From Ipomoea triloba (taxonomy: Eukaryota; Streptophyta; Magnoliopsida; Solanales; Convolvulaceae), in contig NC_044925.1 in assembly GCF_003576645.1 (NCBI RefSeq), positions 204,083 to 268,082 on the forward strand: a DNA stretch of 64,000 nucleotides, given 5' to 3'. This document shows, piece after piece, positions 1 to 11,615 of this stretch (positions within the stretch are counted from its first letter, which is position 1; every line of letters starts with the position of its first letter). The notes beneath the pieces were generated by a model. The model made no database searches. It was given only the letters and a program-made list of their open reading frames with translations, and was not told the origin of the DNA. A program made the translations under genes and the position numbers.

Positions 1-121
1 CTTCTTTGCCTGAAAACTAGTCTAGTTAAACGTCTGATGATATCTCTTTGGTCTTTTCTAAACTTGGACTCTTCTATGTCCAGAATCATTATACTGTAAT
101 TAGGCATTGCCAAATTTCTTT

Positions 122-152
<31 letters not shown>

Positions 153-1660
153 GAACTCTAGTAGAAATGAATTACAACAATGAATTTGAACACCAGTAAC
201 CTGGCAGGCTGCGCTAAAAGTTGCAGCACAAAATTATGGTGGTAAAGGTGAAGAAGTTGCAACCCTTCGGGCAGAGGTCGAGGTATTCAAAACCTCTGCA
301 TCTTGTGTTTTTTCTATTTCACTATTGTTTATTGTTTCCTCCTCACTTGTTAAATATATGCATAGACTGTTTTTTTGGCAGTATCATATTATATATTGAT
401 TCAGGTTGCTAGGCGTGAAGCAACTTCTGCTATGGAGCATCTCCAAGAGGCTGAAAGTGAGATCAAGTCACTTTGTGCCATGTCGCATAAAATGATACTC
501 ACCCAGGAGGAGAAGGTATTTAGTTATTCAGTCATTGCTTTCATGGGTAACTTCATTTTTTACAAACTTATGAGATTCACAGTTTCACATCTTAGGAAGA
601 GGTGGTTCTTAAGAGATGCTGGCTTGCTCGATACTGGGGCTTGTGCGTTGAACATGGTAAATAGATTGTTGAAGTTATTTTAAATTTGATTTTCAAGGTT
701 CACGAATTTTTATGTGCCAGTTATACTTTTTATGTGCCAGCAGATTTTATGTATTGACTTAATGCTACAGAAAGTAGACTTTCCAGTTAAAAAAGTGAAA
801 AGTTATTTCCTTTTTGTTAGGCTTTACATTTTCCATTAATCTGCTTCTATGTAATATGAAAACCTGCCTATCTACTTTTCTTATATATATATATGCTACT
901 ATGGACAAGAGAAGACATTACTTTTGAATTCAAAATCAGTATTTTATTATAATATGCTTCTTGTATGAGTAGATTTCATTGGTGTCCAACCCATAACCCC
1001 GGATGAAGGTTCCCAGATGAAAGTGTTTCTACAGAACATCAATTTTTAAATTTCTTATCCAGGATCAATCTTCCTGGTGTCAGCATTTTTTTTCCAATAA
1101 GGTGTGCTTTAAATGGTCTGTCAAATTTTAAATAGGTCAACTGTATACCATCTTTTACCAGTGCAAGCTATGGTTCCTTGTTTATGTTTAAATTAAATGA
1201 TATATCTGGCTCATGCAAGTACTAGGTAAATTTAATTTTTTTTGTTTCACTTTTCCATGAGATAAAGTCCAGCATTTTGCAGGTATTCATGCTGATATTG
1301 CTGGAATAAAGCATGAATATTGGTCATCCTTTGCCCCTTCACCAAATGAAGTTGTGTTAGAAGCAGGACAGAGAGCAAAAAACGAAAACTCATTAGGTAA
1401 CAATGTCATGTGTTTTGGTTCACTTAGTTGCTGAATAAAAACTTCACAAGTTGATATACTTTTCGTAAATCTTTAGAAACAGTAGTTTGCAATGATATGG
1501 AGGAAGGGGAAACACTTCAGCAAGGTGTTGAACTTTTATCAGATGGAAATGTTGAGAGCATGTTTTTAGTAGAGAAAGGTCTTCAAGAACAAATGTCCCT
1601 TAAGGTATGGTGTTCCCAATTCTCTTTTTAGAAATCCTAGTTATCAATCACTTTCCTAGT
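122..1660 (+). repeat. False-duplication copy A (SCD2-like exons)
   Basis: This stretch, starting in a T homopolymer and ending at the N at 1661, is repeated at 1663-3201 with a constant shift of 1541. Exons, introns and even the intronic ORFs read identically. It is interpreted as an unmerged contig end, not a biological repeat. Confidence 0.85.
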
Positions 1661-1661
1661 N

Positions 1662-1694
<33 letters not shown>

Positions 1695-4600
1695 AACTCT
1701 AGTAGAAATGAATTACAACAATGAATTTGAACACCAGTAACCTGGCAGGCTGCGCTAAAAGTTGCAGCACAAAATTATGGTGGTAAAGGTGAAGAAGTTG
1801 CAACCCTTCGGGCAGAGGTCGAGGTATTCAAAACCTCTGCATCTTGTGTTTTTTCTATTTCACTATTGTTTATTGTTTCCTCCTCACTTGTTAAATATAT
1901 GCATAGACTGTTTTTTTGGCAGTATCATATTATATATTGATTCAGGTTGCTAGGCGTGAAGCAACTTCTGCTATGGAGCATCTCCAAGAGGCTGAAAGTG
2001 AGATCAAGTCACTTTGTGCCATGTCGCATAAAATGATACTCACCCAGGAGGAGAAGGTATTTAGTTATTCAGTCATTGCTTTCATGGGTAACTTCATTTT
2101 TTACAAACTTATGAGATTCACAGTTTCACATCTTAGGAAGAGGTGGTTCTTAAGAGATGCTGGCTTGCTCGATACTGGGGCTTGTGCGTTGAACATGGTA
2201 AATAGATTGTTGAAGTTATTTTAAATTTGATTTTCAAGGTTCACGAATTTTTATGTGCCAGTTATACTTTTTATGTGCCAGCAGATTTTATGTATTGACT
2301 TAATGCTACAGAAAGTAGACTTTCCAGTTAAAAAAGTGAAAAGTTATTTCCTTTTTGTTAGGCTTTACATTTTCCATTAATCTGCTTCTATGTAATATGA
2401 AAACCTGCCTATCTACTTTTCTTATATATATATATGCTACTATGGACAAGAGAAGACATTACTTTTGAATTCAAAATCAGTATTTTATTATAATATGCTT
2501 CTTGTATGAGTAGATTTCATTGGTGTCCAACCCATAACCCCGGATGAAGGTTCCCAGATGAAAGTGTTTCTACAGAACATCAATTTTTAAATTTCTTATC
2601 CAGGATCAATCTTCCTGGTGTCAGCATTTTTTTTCCAATAAGGTGTGCTTTAAATGGTCTGTCAAATTTTAAATAGGTCAACTGTATACCATCTTTTACC
2701 AGTGCAAGCTATGGTTCCTTGTTTATGTTTAAATTAAATGATATATCTGGCTCATGCAAGTACTAGGTAAATTTAATTTTTTTTGTTTCACTTTTCCATG
2801 AGATAAAGTCCAGCATTTTGCAGGTATTCATGCTGATATTGCTGGAATAAAGCATGAATATTGGTCATCCTTTGCCCCTTCACCAAATGAAGTTGTGTTA
2901 GAAGCAGGACAGAGAGCAAAAAACGAAAACTCATTAGGTAACAATGTCATGTGTTTTGGTTCACTTAGTTGCTGAATAAAAACTTCACAAGTTGATATAC
3001 TTTTCGTAAATCTTTAGAAACAGTAGTTTGCAATGATATGGAGGAAGGGGAAACACTTCAGCAAGGTGTTGAACTTTTATCAGATGGAAATGTTGAGAGC
3101 ATGTTTTTAGTAGAGAAAGGTCTTCAAGAACAAATGTCCCTTAAGGTATGGTGTTCCCAATTCTCTTTTTAGAAATCCTAGTTATCAATCACTTTCCTAG
3201 TTTGGTTTCCATGCTAATTTTTTCCATAGGAATCATTTCCCTGCATTAATCTTTGACTTCATTAGCACTTCAGCAAGTCATTGGATAGAAGGCATATAGT
3301 GTAATTCCTAGCTTCCTATTATATTATAAAAGACCTGATTTTTTGTGATATAACTTTGTGCAGTATTTAGTAGCTACACTATTCAACTTTGAAGGCTAGA
3401 AGTGCCTATTTGATTTGCATTACCGCACTTCCCTAAGATCACTTTGATATGAAACTCATTAATTTGTCTTTCTAGTTGCATTCCTCTATTCATGTTGGAT
3501 GAGAATTCCATAAAACTGTTCTTCTGATGTAATCTAGTTCCTTTTTCCTTGAAAAGGTGGAGGAAGCAGTAGCTCTTGCTATGGCCCAAGCCCAACAACA
3601 ACGACCAACTTCCCTAAGATCTTGTGTGACAGGTATATATGGAGTAAAATATATGTGAATTAATTTGTATTTTCATATGGTATGTAAGATCAACAAAAAT
3701 AAGCAAAATATATGGTTGGTTTATTTATAATTATACTAAATAAGAATTAGGAGGAGAAAATTGATATTTAAACTTGAGGCCTATATGTGGAGATATGAGG
3801 AATGCATGAGCATAGCAGAATGAAATTGTGAAGGAAGTTAGGATGCAGAATGGATCTATGATTCCATTCCATCATACAAGCGATGTGAGGAAATTGAAAT
3901 CTAGATCAAATTGCAATTCTATCCCCTTCATTCCTCCATACCAAGTGCATTAGCTGCCCCGAGAAGTGTTTTATATATATTTGTTTTACAAGCATATCTC
4001 ATTTATTAACCTATTGCAGCAGATGATTTAAAGATCCCAATTGAAGGCCAGAATTTTGCAGACGCATTTGGTATGTCAATTTCTATAGAAGTTGATTTGC
4101 TAAAAAAAGCACCCTAAATTACAAATAGAATGAAAGTGATTCAGATCAGATGAAACAGTACAGTTTGTCATGAAAAAATGTTTGGAGCTATGAGATTGGT
4201 GATTATATATATTGTCATGAAGATCACTTGCATTTCTTATTTTGGTCAAGCAGGCCGGCATCCTAGCAGAATCTGTGAAATTGCATTAGTTAGTTAAATT
4301 TATTATCTTTAATTTGAATCTTGTTGTCTACAAATTAAACTAAAGTTAAGTTATCCGGCGGCCATCTTCTTTTTAACATTATTTTCTTAACATGTACATT
4401 TGAAATTCCCATGCATATATATCTGAATCTTGGCTGGTTTCAAATAAAATCTGACTGAAATCATGCATTTGTTTTATTTAAGAATTGAGTCCAGAGGAGG
4501 CTGAAGATGTACGTTTTAAGCTGGTATGATACCAACTAACTGCCAACTGATAAGTGGTTGAGAGTGTTTGAAATGAAAGTTGTATTACCATATATGGTTT

Positions 4601-4944
4601 TGGTGGGCGCGGGTGCAGGCTTGGCTAACATACTTTTGGAGAAGAGCAAAGAAGCATGGATTGGAAGCAGATATTGCAGATGAGCGACTGGGATTCTTGA
4701 TCAACTACGCCACTCATACGCTCAACTCACACGATGCAATTAACGGTACGGTAAATTAAACCTGCGAGCAGATCAATATAATATAATATAATTGAATTTG
4801 AACTAAAAATATATATATAATTATTTATCCTAGCTAGCTCGACTTGTTGCAGTTGAGCGTGGACTAATGGAGCTCAAGCAACTGGGGATTGAAGGTCAAT
4901 TATGGAAATTAACACAAACTTACAGATCAAAAAAACGGCCATAA
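208..4944 (+). CDS. SCD2-like coiled-coil protein, 5'-partial
   Basis: This is the C-terminal part of a plant coiled-coil protein resembling SCD2 (STOMATAL CYTOKINESIS DEFECTIVE 2), which in Arabidopsis acts with SCD1 in clathrin-linked membrane traffic and cytokinesis. Exons read in one frame: 208-282, 405-515, 596-656, 1283-1396, 1477-1604, then 3557-3632, 4020-4070, 4483-4523, 4619-4745 and 4853-4944 with stop TAA. They give about 291 residues. Family signatures are [19 protein letters not shown] and, near the C terminus, [20 protein letters not shown] and [19 protein letters not shown] helical Glu/Lys-rich stretch ([18 protein letters not shown]) fits a coiled coil. The five exons between 208 and 1604 occur again at 1749-3145 (shift 1541) because of a probable assembly duplication, so a real transcript should contain them once. 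The 5' exons lie outside the window. The family assignment is by recall of conserved motifs; the exact paralogue is uncertain. Confidence 0.82.
1663..3201 (+). repeat. False-duplication copy B (SCD2-like exons)
   Basis: Second copy of 122-1660. It starts in a T run directly after the N and continues at its 3' end into unique sequence carrying the downstream exons. The five duplicated exons lie at 1749-1823, 1946-2056, 2137-2197, 2824-2937 and 3018-3145. Confidence 0.85.
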
Positions 4945-6071
4945 CATACATACATACATACAATTGGGCAACATAATGAACGTCATACAACTAACATGTA
5001 ATGTAAATATGTCATTTAATTTTATTCTAGCTAAACCTTATCCCTTAATTTTCTTTAATTTCTTCATTCGGTTGGCTCCGATCCGTAATATATTACAAAT
5101 TATTACTAACAGTAACTAATGTAGTATCAGTGTCAAGCGTCAGGAGCTGAGAAAATGGAAGAGCTAGGCTTCAATTCGATCTGATCTGCCGCATGACACA
5201 GATTTAAAAGCAGCCATCCAGCAGCAGCCGTATGCAATAATTTCAATTATAAAAACCACTGCACGCGCATATATATGGGCGCAGTACGTGTTGGAGTAAT
5301 GCCTGCCTGCCAGACCAAATCCAAACACAACCGCAGATCAGATCAGCTCATGCAAAATATACTTTCTTTTTTTTTTTTTGAAAACACAGTCTCATATACT
5401 TTATGAGACTATTATAGGCTCCATGAATGCACTTACATACTTCCATATTTTGTTCTGTATGTTCTTTTGTGAATATATATATAATGTTTAATGAACCCGG
5501 CCGCACGTTATGTTTTATTATGTTACAAAGTAATAATGATTTTACAATGAACATTATTGTACGCATTAGTAATATATCCTTCTAGTGTCGTCTATGTATT
5601 AAATAATATAATAATGTTACTTAGGGCATTTACAATCCTTCTCCTCTTTGCTCCTTCCACATCACATTAACAACAAAACAAAAATTAAAAAACAAATGAT
5701 GAGTCATAGTACTGTATAAAATTTCTTGATGAAAGAGTGTAAAATATTGGTTGATTTCACATTTTATCTCTCTACCATGTATAAGTTTAATTTTTCAGGT
5801 ACATTATATATTTATATTAGAGATTTTCTTATTATCATTATTTATGCAATGAATATATAATAGTATAATAGAGCAAGGTACCATTGCAATAATGTCAAAT
5901 ACATAATAACATTTCGCTTGCAAACATCAATAGGAACGTCTTGTATTTTCTGAATGATGATAGCACAATATAATATTCCACAAGTATGGATTTATTTATG
6001 GAGTTAATTTCGTTTATTTGATAATTATATATAGTTGTTACAATTATATCCGTATCCATTTACCTTAGCTG
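4945..6071. other. Intergenic, AT-rich, no gene seen
   Basis: The 3' flank of the SCD2-like gene. It contains short (TA)n and CATA repeats and a stretch from about 5620 beginning GGGCATTTACAATCC that resembles the edge of a small plant MITE, though no second end could be fixed. No coding region is supported. Confidence 0.5.
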
Positions 6072-6140
6072 ATCGCGGATCCGTTGACTAAGGGATTGGC
6101 GCCCAAAACCTTCATTGGCCATGTTGGTAGAATGGGCATA
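6072..6140 (+). mobile_element. Copia polyprotein C-terminal remnant
   Basis: One frame reads IADPLTKGLAPKTFIGHVG followed by RMGI. This is the conserved end of Ty1/copia polyproteins, just after the RNase H domain (family form xADPLTKxLxPKxFxxHVxxMG). Only about 23 codons remain, with no intact element around them. What follows to about 6290 may be LTR-derived but has no detectable partner. Confidence 0.7.
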
Positions 6141-6293
6141 CTGGTAAAGTCTTTGTATAACGGTGAATCCTGCCATACATGTATGGATTTATGTTTGATT
6201 AGCACATTGGGATGTTGATATTCTTAGATATCTATTCAGGTTTTGATTTTGTTATTTGTTGATGTTTATCACTTCTGAATTATGCATAAATAA

Positions 6294-6533
6294 GTGATCA
6301 TGAAACATATTTTAATCCATAGCTCCACTTCTTCAATCTACATACCAGATTTTCTTTCCTATGGTCATGAAGCCTTGCTGCTAATAATGCGTGATGTTAA
6401 CGAATATCTTTCTAAAAACTTTGAAATGAAGGATAATGGTGAGACTTCATTTGTGATTGGAATAAAAGTATTTCAGGATAGATCACAGGGGATTTTGGTT
6501 TTATCCAAAAGGCTTACATTAAGCAACTTTTAA
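6294..6533 (+). mobile_element. Copia reverse-transcriptase remnant
   Basis: The translated segment contains LSKNFEMKDNGETSFVIGIK and FQDRSQGILVLSKR. This matches the copia RT region following the YVDD box (typical form LSKxFEMKDMGEAxYVLGIE, then DRSxGxLxLSQ). The upstream catalytic part is missing. It lies downstream of the polyprotein C-terminal remnant at 6072-6140, the reverse of normal order, so the two pieces come from different or rearranged copies. Confidence 0.75.
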
Positions 6534-7070
6534 ATCATCATAATTAAATAGTGAAAAATTGAATCAAAGTTGCATTTCAATTCTTATTGTTACTGCCCGC
6601 CCCGGCTATCACCACTTGTCACTTGACATATATAAGTCTATGGACCATGATAATTGGATATTAATAAATATTTATTTTTAATATGTTGAAAGAACTTTTA
6701 AAAAATAAATTATAATACACTAAAAATAAATATTTATGTAATTTGTATTTAGCATGGCTATTTTAAAAATTAATTTAGAACTTATAATCCTGAAGTAACT
6801 TTTAAGATTTTTAAAAATTTTAAAATTTATTTTCAATTATTTTTATGAGGGAGTGCGAGTGAAAATGGGAACAAAAAATATATAATTTTTAAATTTTCAT
6901 ATTTAATTTGGGTAATTTGTAAAGAATTGTGAGTGTTTTTTTTTAAAAAAAAAAAGAGGTATAATTTGGGCAAGGGAGGGTGTTCGGGTGGGGATCCAGT
7001 AAGTGGAAACGATCAAAGGAGAAAGAATTTCGAATTGAGAATTGAGAAATTGGAAATTGGAAATTGGGAA
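6534..7070. other. Intergenic and 5' flank of the TRAPP gene
   Basis: Very AT-rich sequence, then a purine-rich leader with GGAAATTG repeats directly upstream of the ATG at 7071. It probably contains the promoter and 5'UTR. No clear TATA position could be assigned. Confidence 0.4.
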
Positions 7071-9634
7071 ATGGGGAGGGAGGTATCAGAGAGCTGCGTG
7101 GAGAGTCTTCTAACCGAGATTGTTTCTTCCTACTGCAATGGCTTCTATGCTGACAAGCCGGAGCTCGCCGCCCGCCGGATCGAAGCCATCGGCTTTCAAG
7201 TTGGCCACCAGCTTTCCGAAAGGTACTCTGCTATCTTCTATCCTTCTCTTCTTCCCAAACTCAATCATCTCTCACCTAATTCCCACTAATTCTTTTTTTC
7301 TTGCCTCCTCAAATTAAGATGTCAGAATTTAGGCTCTTTTCAGATTTAATGAAAATTGATCTGTAATTTGTTGAGATGAGAAGTTCCATTATTTATCATT
7401 TCTGATAATGCTCTGCTAAAGTAGAGCTTCATTATTGACTGAATTCAAATACTATACTAATTAGCTCTTGCTGCATTGCTACACTGCTCTCTTGCTTTCC
7501 TATCTATCATTGATTTTGGTCCTTGTGCATTAACATTTTTTCTTTCTCTTCTGTATGTTATGCCCACCTGATCATGAAGCTTTTATGTTTAGGAGGGTGT
7601 AGATGTAAGGATATCCTAGGTTTTTTCTCTTCATTTTGTAATTTGTAAAGTGTCCAAGTTTTTCCTTTTGTCTTGCTGAGTATGTCTGCCATTTATAAGC
7701 TAATATGATTTTCTGGGCTTTGTGAAATCAGTTTATTGTGCTCCAGTCATAATCACTTGGAATCCATCTTGAAACTTGTTTTGTTTTATGTTCTACTTTT
7801 ATTACCTAGTACATTTATGGTATGAACAGCTAAAAATACTCACAGCATTTCTTTAATGCATGTAACTAGGTTGACTCAGGTTCTAGCATTTTCTCTACTT
7901 ATTATCTCACTTTAGAGACAGACAGATCTAGGCTATCTAGCACTTCCTTTTTGTTTTTTTTTTTATTGTATTTACTGGATTATTTAATTTATAAAAAACT
8001 GATTTGTGTTGCTCAAAAGAGGATAGTTGGCTTCAATTGTACGCCCACATTTTTGTAGGACTCATCTTTTACCAAGTATCATATTTTGCATCTTATTATA
8101 GGTCATGAAAGAGGTACTTCGTACTTCATGACCTATTGATGATTTTAAGGAGGAAGAAGAAGACACTTCATTGCAGCATAAATAAGCTGAAAAATAGAGA
8201 GAGTTAGTCTATGGAATTTGCTTCTTTTTCATCCTTCTAACCTAGTACATCATTATTGTTCTGCTACATTCTTGACACCTAGTACTGTCTACTGTATCGT
8301 TATATGTTATTTCAGGGGCCAACTTTTGAACAGATCACTTGGCCTGTCCGTGTTCAATCATTTAAGCATTTAATGACTTCTATTGACCCTCACTGCTCAA
8401 AAGCTAGGTTGTCCCATGTCTAGCTGATAATATATTTGGTTGTGATCTCACTTTGGCTGGGAGACCTATAAATTTCTAAAAGTGGTTTGATGCATTATAT
8501 TGGCTTATCTCCTTAACACTCATGTTTCTCTGAAGACTCGTACTTTTATCTACTTCTGTAGATACACAATGGAACGACCTCGATTCAGTGACCATTTGGA
8601 AGCTATCAAGTTCATTTGCAAAGACTTCTGGTCTGAGCTCTTTAAGAAACAGATAGACAACCTAAAGACAAATCACAGAGTGAGTTTGAGAATTCACACT
8701 AGCTTGTTTCTTCAGCTATAATGAGCTCATTATGGGTGATCTTTTGTCATGTTAGGGTACCTTTGTGTTGCAAGATAATCGGTTTCGTTGGCTATCTCGG
8801 ATGCCAATGGATCCATCTCTTGAAACTTCTGGTTCTATTCAAGATCCTTCAGCAATGGCTGAGAACAAAGCTGCACAAGCAATAGGCATGCATCTCTATT
8901 TCCCTTGTGGAATCATCAGAGGTGCACTTTCAAATCTGGGAATTCCTTGTGCAGTATCTGCAGATATATCTAACCTGCCTGCATGTAAGTTGTGTCTTTT
9001 ATTGTTTTGTGGTATTATTTTATGTTTATCCTTCAACGAAGAAACATGCTAATACTATTGTATGGAAGGATATAAATATAAATCTATGTACTAAAGTAGT
9101 ACAATTTTTAGTTTGCCAAAATTGGGACCTTTGGGCATTACATTAATAATAGTATAATACTTCTAACTTAATTCAGAATTTCAGATAAAATCTATCTATA
9201 TATTCTTAATTATAGCAGCCTATTGTTTGGATATCTATTTAAATTATTTTCATACCTAAGCAAGACATCTTTCTTAGTTTCAGACTAATTATTTACACAA
9301 GTATTAGTAATAGAATTGACTATAAAATATGTTTGAGATTCTCTATAGTGCTCTTCAATATTCACTGAATTGTACATTTAAATAATAAGATGATTGCCTT
9401 ACTTTTGAAAATTATCTTGAATTTGAGAATTTCCCCAATAAAATGGTTATCTTATATTTAGATATTTGATTTATTACTAATATTTTACGAAGAAGTAAGG
9501 ACAATCTATGTTTAATACTCTTTATGTTTTTCAAATAAAAATAAATATATTATCACAATATTGACATTCAATTGTTTATATTATTATTAGCTCTGATTAA
9601 ATTTAAAATAATGGATTCAATATATATATATATA

Positions 9635-9665
<31 letters not shown>

Positions 9666-10119
9666 ATACACACACCAAACATATATCAATACATTATATG
9701 ACAGAATTATTAATAAAAAAATGAAATGTATAGCAAGTCTATATAAAAATGATTATATAGTATTAATTTAGTTTCATTTTTTTTTTCTAATAGTTCTAAT
9801 TTGTTGCTTATTGGGTTGTTGGTCAACATCTCCAGCCAATTTTGTGATCATGTCAATTCATTATTAAAAAAATTGGGGGTCAAGCCGAGCTTTTTTATTT
9901 TTATTTTTGGACAAATTTTTTTTTTTTTTTTTTTTTTTTAAAAACCTATCCCCAGTGATTGCAGGCTAGTATAGATTCTTTTTAAGATCTTGATTTCCCC
10001 ACTTGCAAAATCTTGATGAATTGATAAAACCCTAGAGGTCAAAGCTTATTTCTGAATTGTGATGCAGTCTTATGTGTTTATAATTTACAGGTTCGTTTGT
10101 GGTACGTATTAAGGCTTGA
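7071..10119 (+). CDS. TRAPP complex subunit, Bet3 family (Trs33/TRAPPC6-like)
   Basis: Encodes a small subunit of the TRAPP tethering complexes, which activate Rab/Ypt GTPases in ER-Golgi and Golgi traffic. Four exons, 7071-7222, 8562-8679, 8756-8984 and 10091-10119, join in phase to 175 codons plus TGA. That is close to the usual 170-180 residues for plant TRAPPC6. The protein starts [18 protein letters not shown], has [18 protein letters not shown] in the helical Bet3 core, then [18 protein letters not shown] and [17 protein letters not shown], and ends in a beta segment with CSFVVRIKA. The first ATG in good context was used. Intron 3 (8985-10090) carries a TA/TG microsatellite and long T runs. 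The gene is followed, on the opposite strand, by the 3' end of the PIG-L gene. The family assignment is from recalled conserved blocks. Confidence 0.87.
9620..9674. repeat. (TA)n(TG)n microsatellite
   Basis: Perfect TA repeats run into about a dozen TG repeats and end in ACACACA, inside intron 3 of the TRAPP gene. Such compound repeats are usually length-polymorphic. Confidence 0.9.
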
Positions 10120-11615
10120 CAAGCTGTTGCAATAATTAAGGGTTGGGCTTTAGATCACCCTCCAGATCTGGTCAGCCATCACATATGAACCGAACCATCT
10201 TCTTCTTACATTCTCTTCTCTCTTTTCCTTTACCTTTGTTTTGGGTTACAACTTACTGAAACTGGTGTTCAAATTTGTGCATGAATCAGCATACATTACA
10301 CTTCTGCTCAAGTCTAGAGTTTCAACTGAACTATTGTAATAGCCATAAGTCACTATATGTAGAGTTTTGTTCTGAACATTTTCCCCATACAATTGAGACA
10401 TTTTAACATCCAATGTTCCTTTTTGGTGTCTGTTCTTTACCCATAAACTAGATTATTATAAGGATGAAAGGTCAATGTTGAATTTATATGTTGAGGTAAT
10501 CAAGACCAAATTTGTTTCCTCACTATTTGCTACGAGGCTCAACTCAGCTCAGCTCAGGCTAGGTTCTCGGACCCGGCTTTCGGTTGGACTCCACAATCCT
10601 CGCACTGCAGCAGGGGGTTCAATTTGTTTTGCTTTTACATAAACAAGCAGCATACATAATAAGAATGAATGATATCTAAATGCATGTTTATTTTCGTTCT
10701 AATTACAATTATACTATATGTTACATTGAAATTATATTTTTGTAACAGTAATAATGCTAAGATTACTTCATTACATAGTACATACATCAGTGGATATTTA
10801 TAATCTAAAAGTAGTCATCCTAATAGAATATGACAAACATGTAATACAAATATTATGACAGCATTTTTTTTTTTTTAAATTTAGGTGGTGGGGTAAAACT
10901 CAAGGGTAAGTGTAGCTCACATGATTTGTACTACCTACCACCTCCCATATTTATAAATGTCGTAAGATCCATTCAAAATTACAATTAAAATTGTTATATA
11001 GTTCCCAGCATCTATCTCTTCAGGCGGAGCTTTCAATGCCTGCAGCAAACACAGATAGATAATGAACAACAGATTACTGCAAATGCCCCCCTTCACACTC
11101 ATCAGCAGCAGCATTAGCAGCCTGTATGTTCCAATACTTCCACTGCTTCAAACGCCCTGCTAAACATGAGGAGCAACTTTAGCCCGAATTTCAACCTTAC
11201 TGGAGAACCCACCGCCCCTAATGCAGTGTTTTGATCCCATTGTTCAGCTTTCACACCCCTCCCAGGAGGCAGAGAAAGTAGTGGACGAATGGAGTCAAAG
11301 AGTATCCCTTTCAACCTATCTAACTTGATGATGATACAAGGGATTCTTTTTTGTTTTTGTTTTTCCTGTGATGGTGTTTTTGAAGATCCCAAACATTTGA
11401 GTGTACTGAATTCTGTTGTTCAGAACAATTCATTTTGTGTTTTGCACAAATTAAGGTAGCAAAAATGTTGAATCTCTTCAGTGCGATCTTTCCATCTTCA
11501 TGAATGTAGTAGAGAATGCAAGAAATGGTACGCAATAATATCGCATGATACACCAGAGAAGTCAGTCTTAAGAAACATACCTCTGCAATATAAGGAATAC
11601 GTTTCTGGGCATCGC
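10120..11615. other. Convergent intergenic region between TRAPP and PIG-L genes
   Basis: Contains the 3'UTRs of two tail-to-tail genes and an AT-rich middle. A short CAGCTCAGCTCAGCTC-like repeat lies near 10540-10560, and a T run lies near 10865. Short reverse-strand ORFs at 11114-11553 do not resemble proteins and probably lie in the PIG-L 3' region. No extra gene is supported. Confidence 0.5.

Noticed and set aside
208..3145. Real tandem exon duplication in the SCD2-like gene
   Set aside because: Introns and exons are identical and an N lies at the joint; an assembly artefact is simpler.
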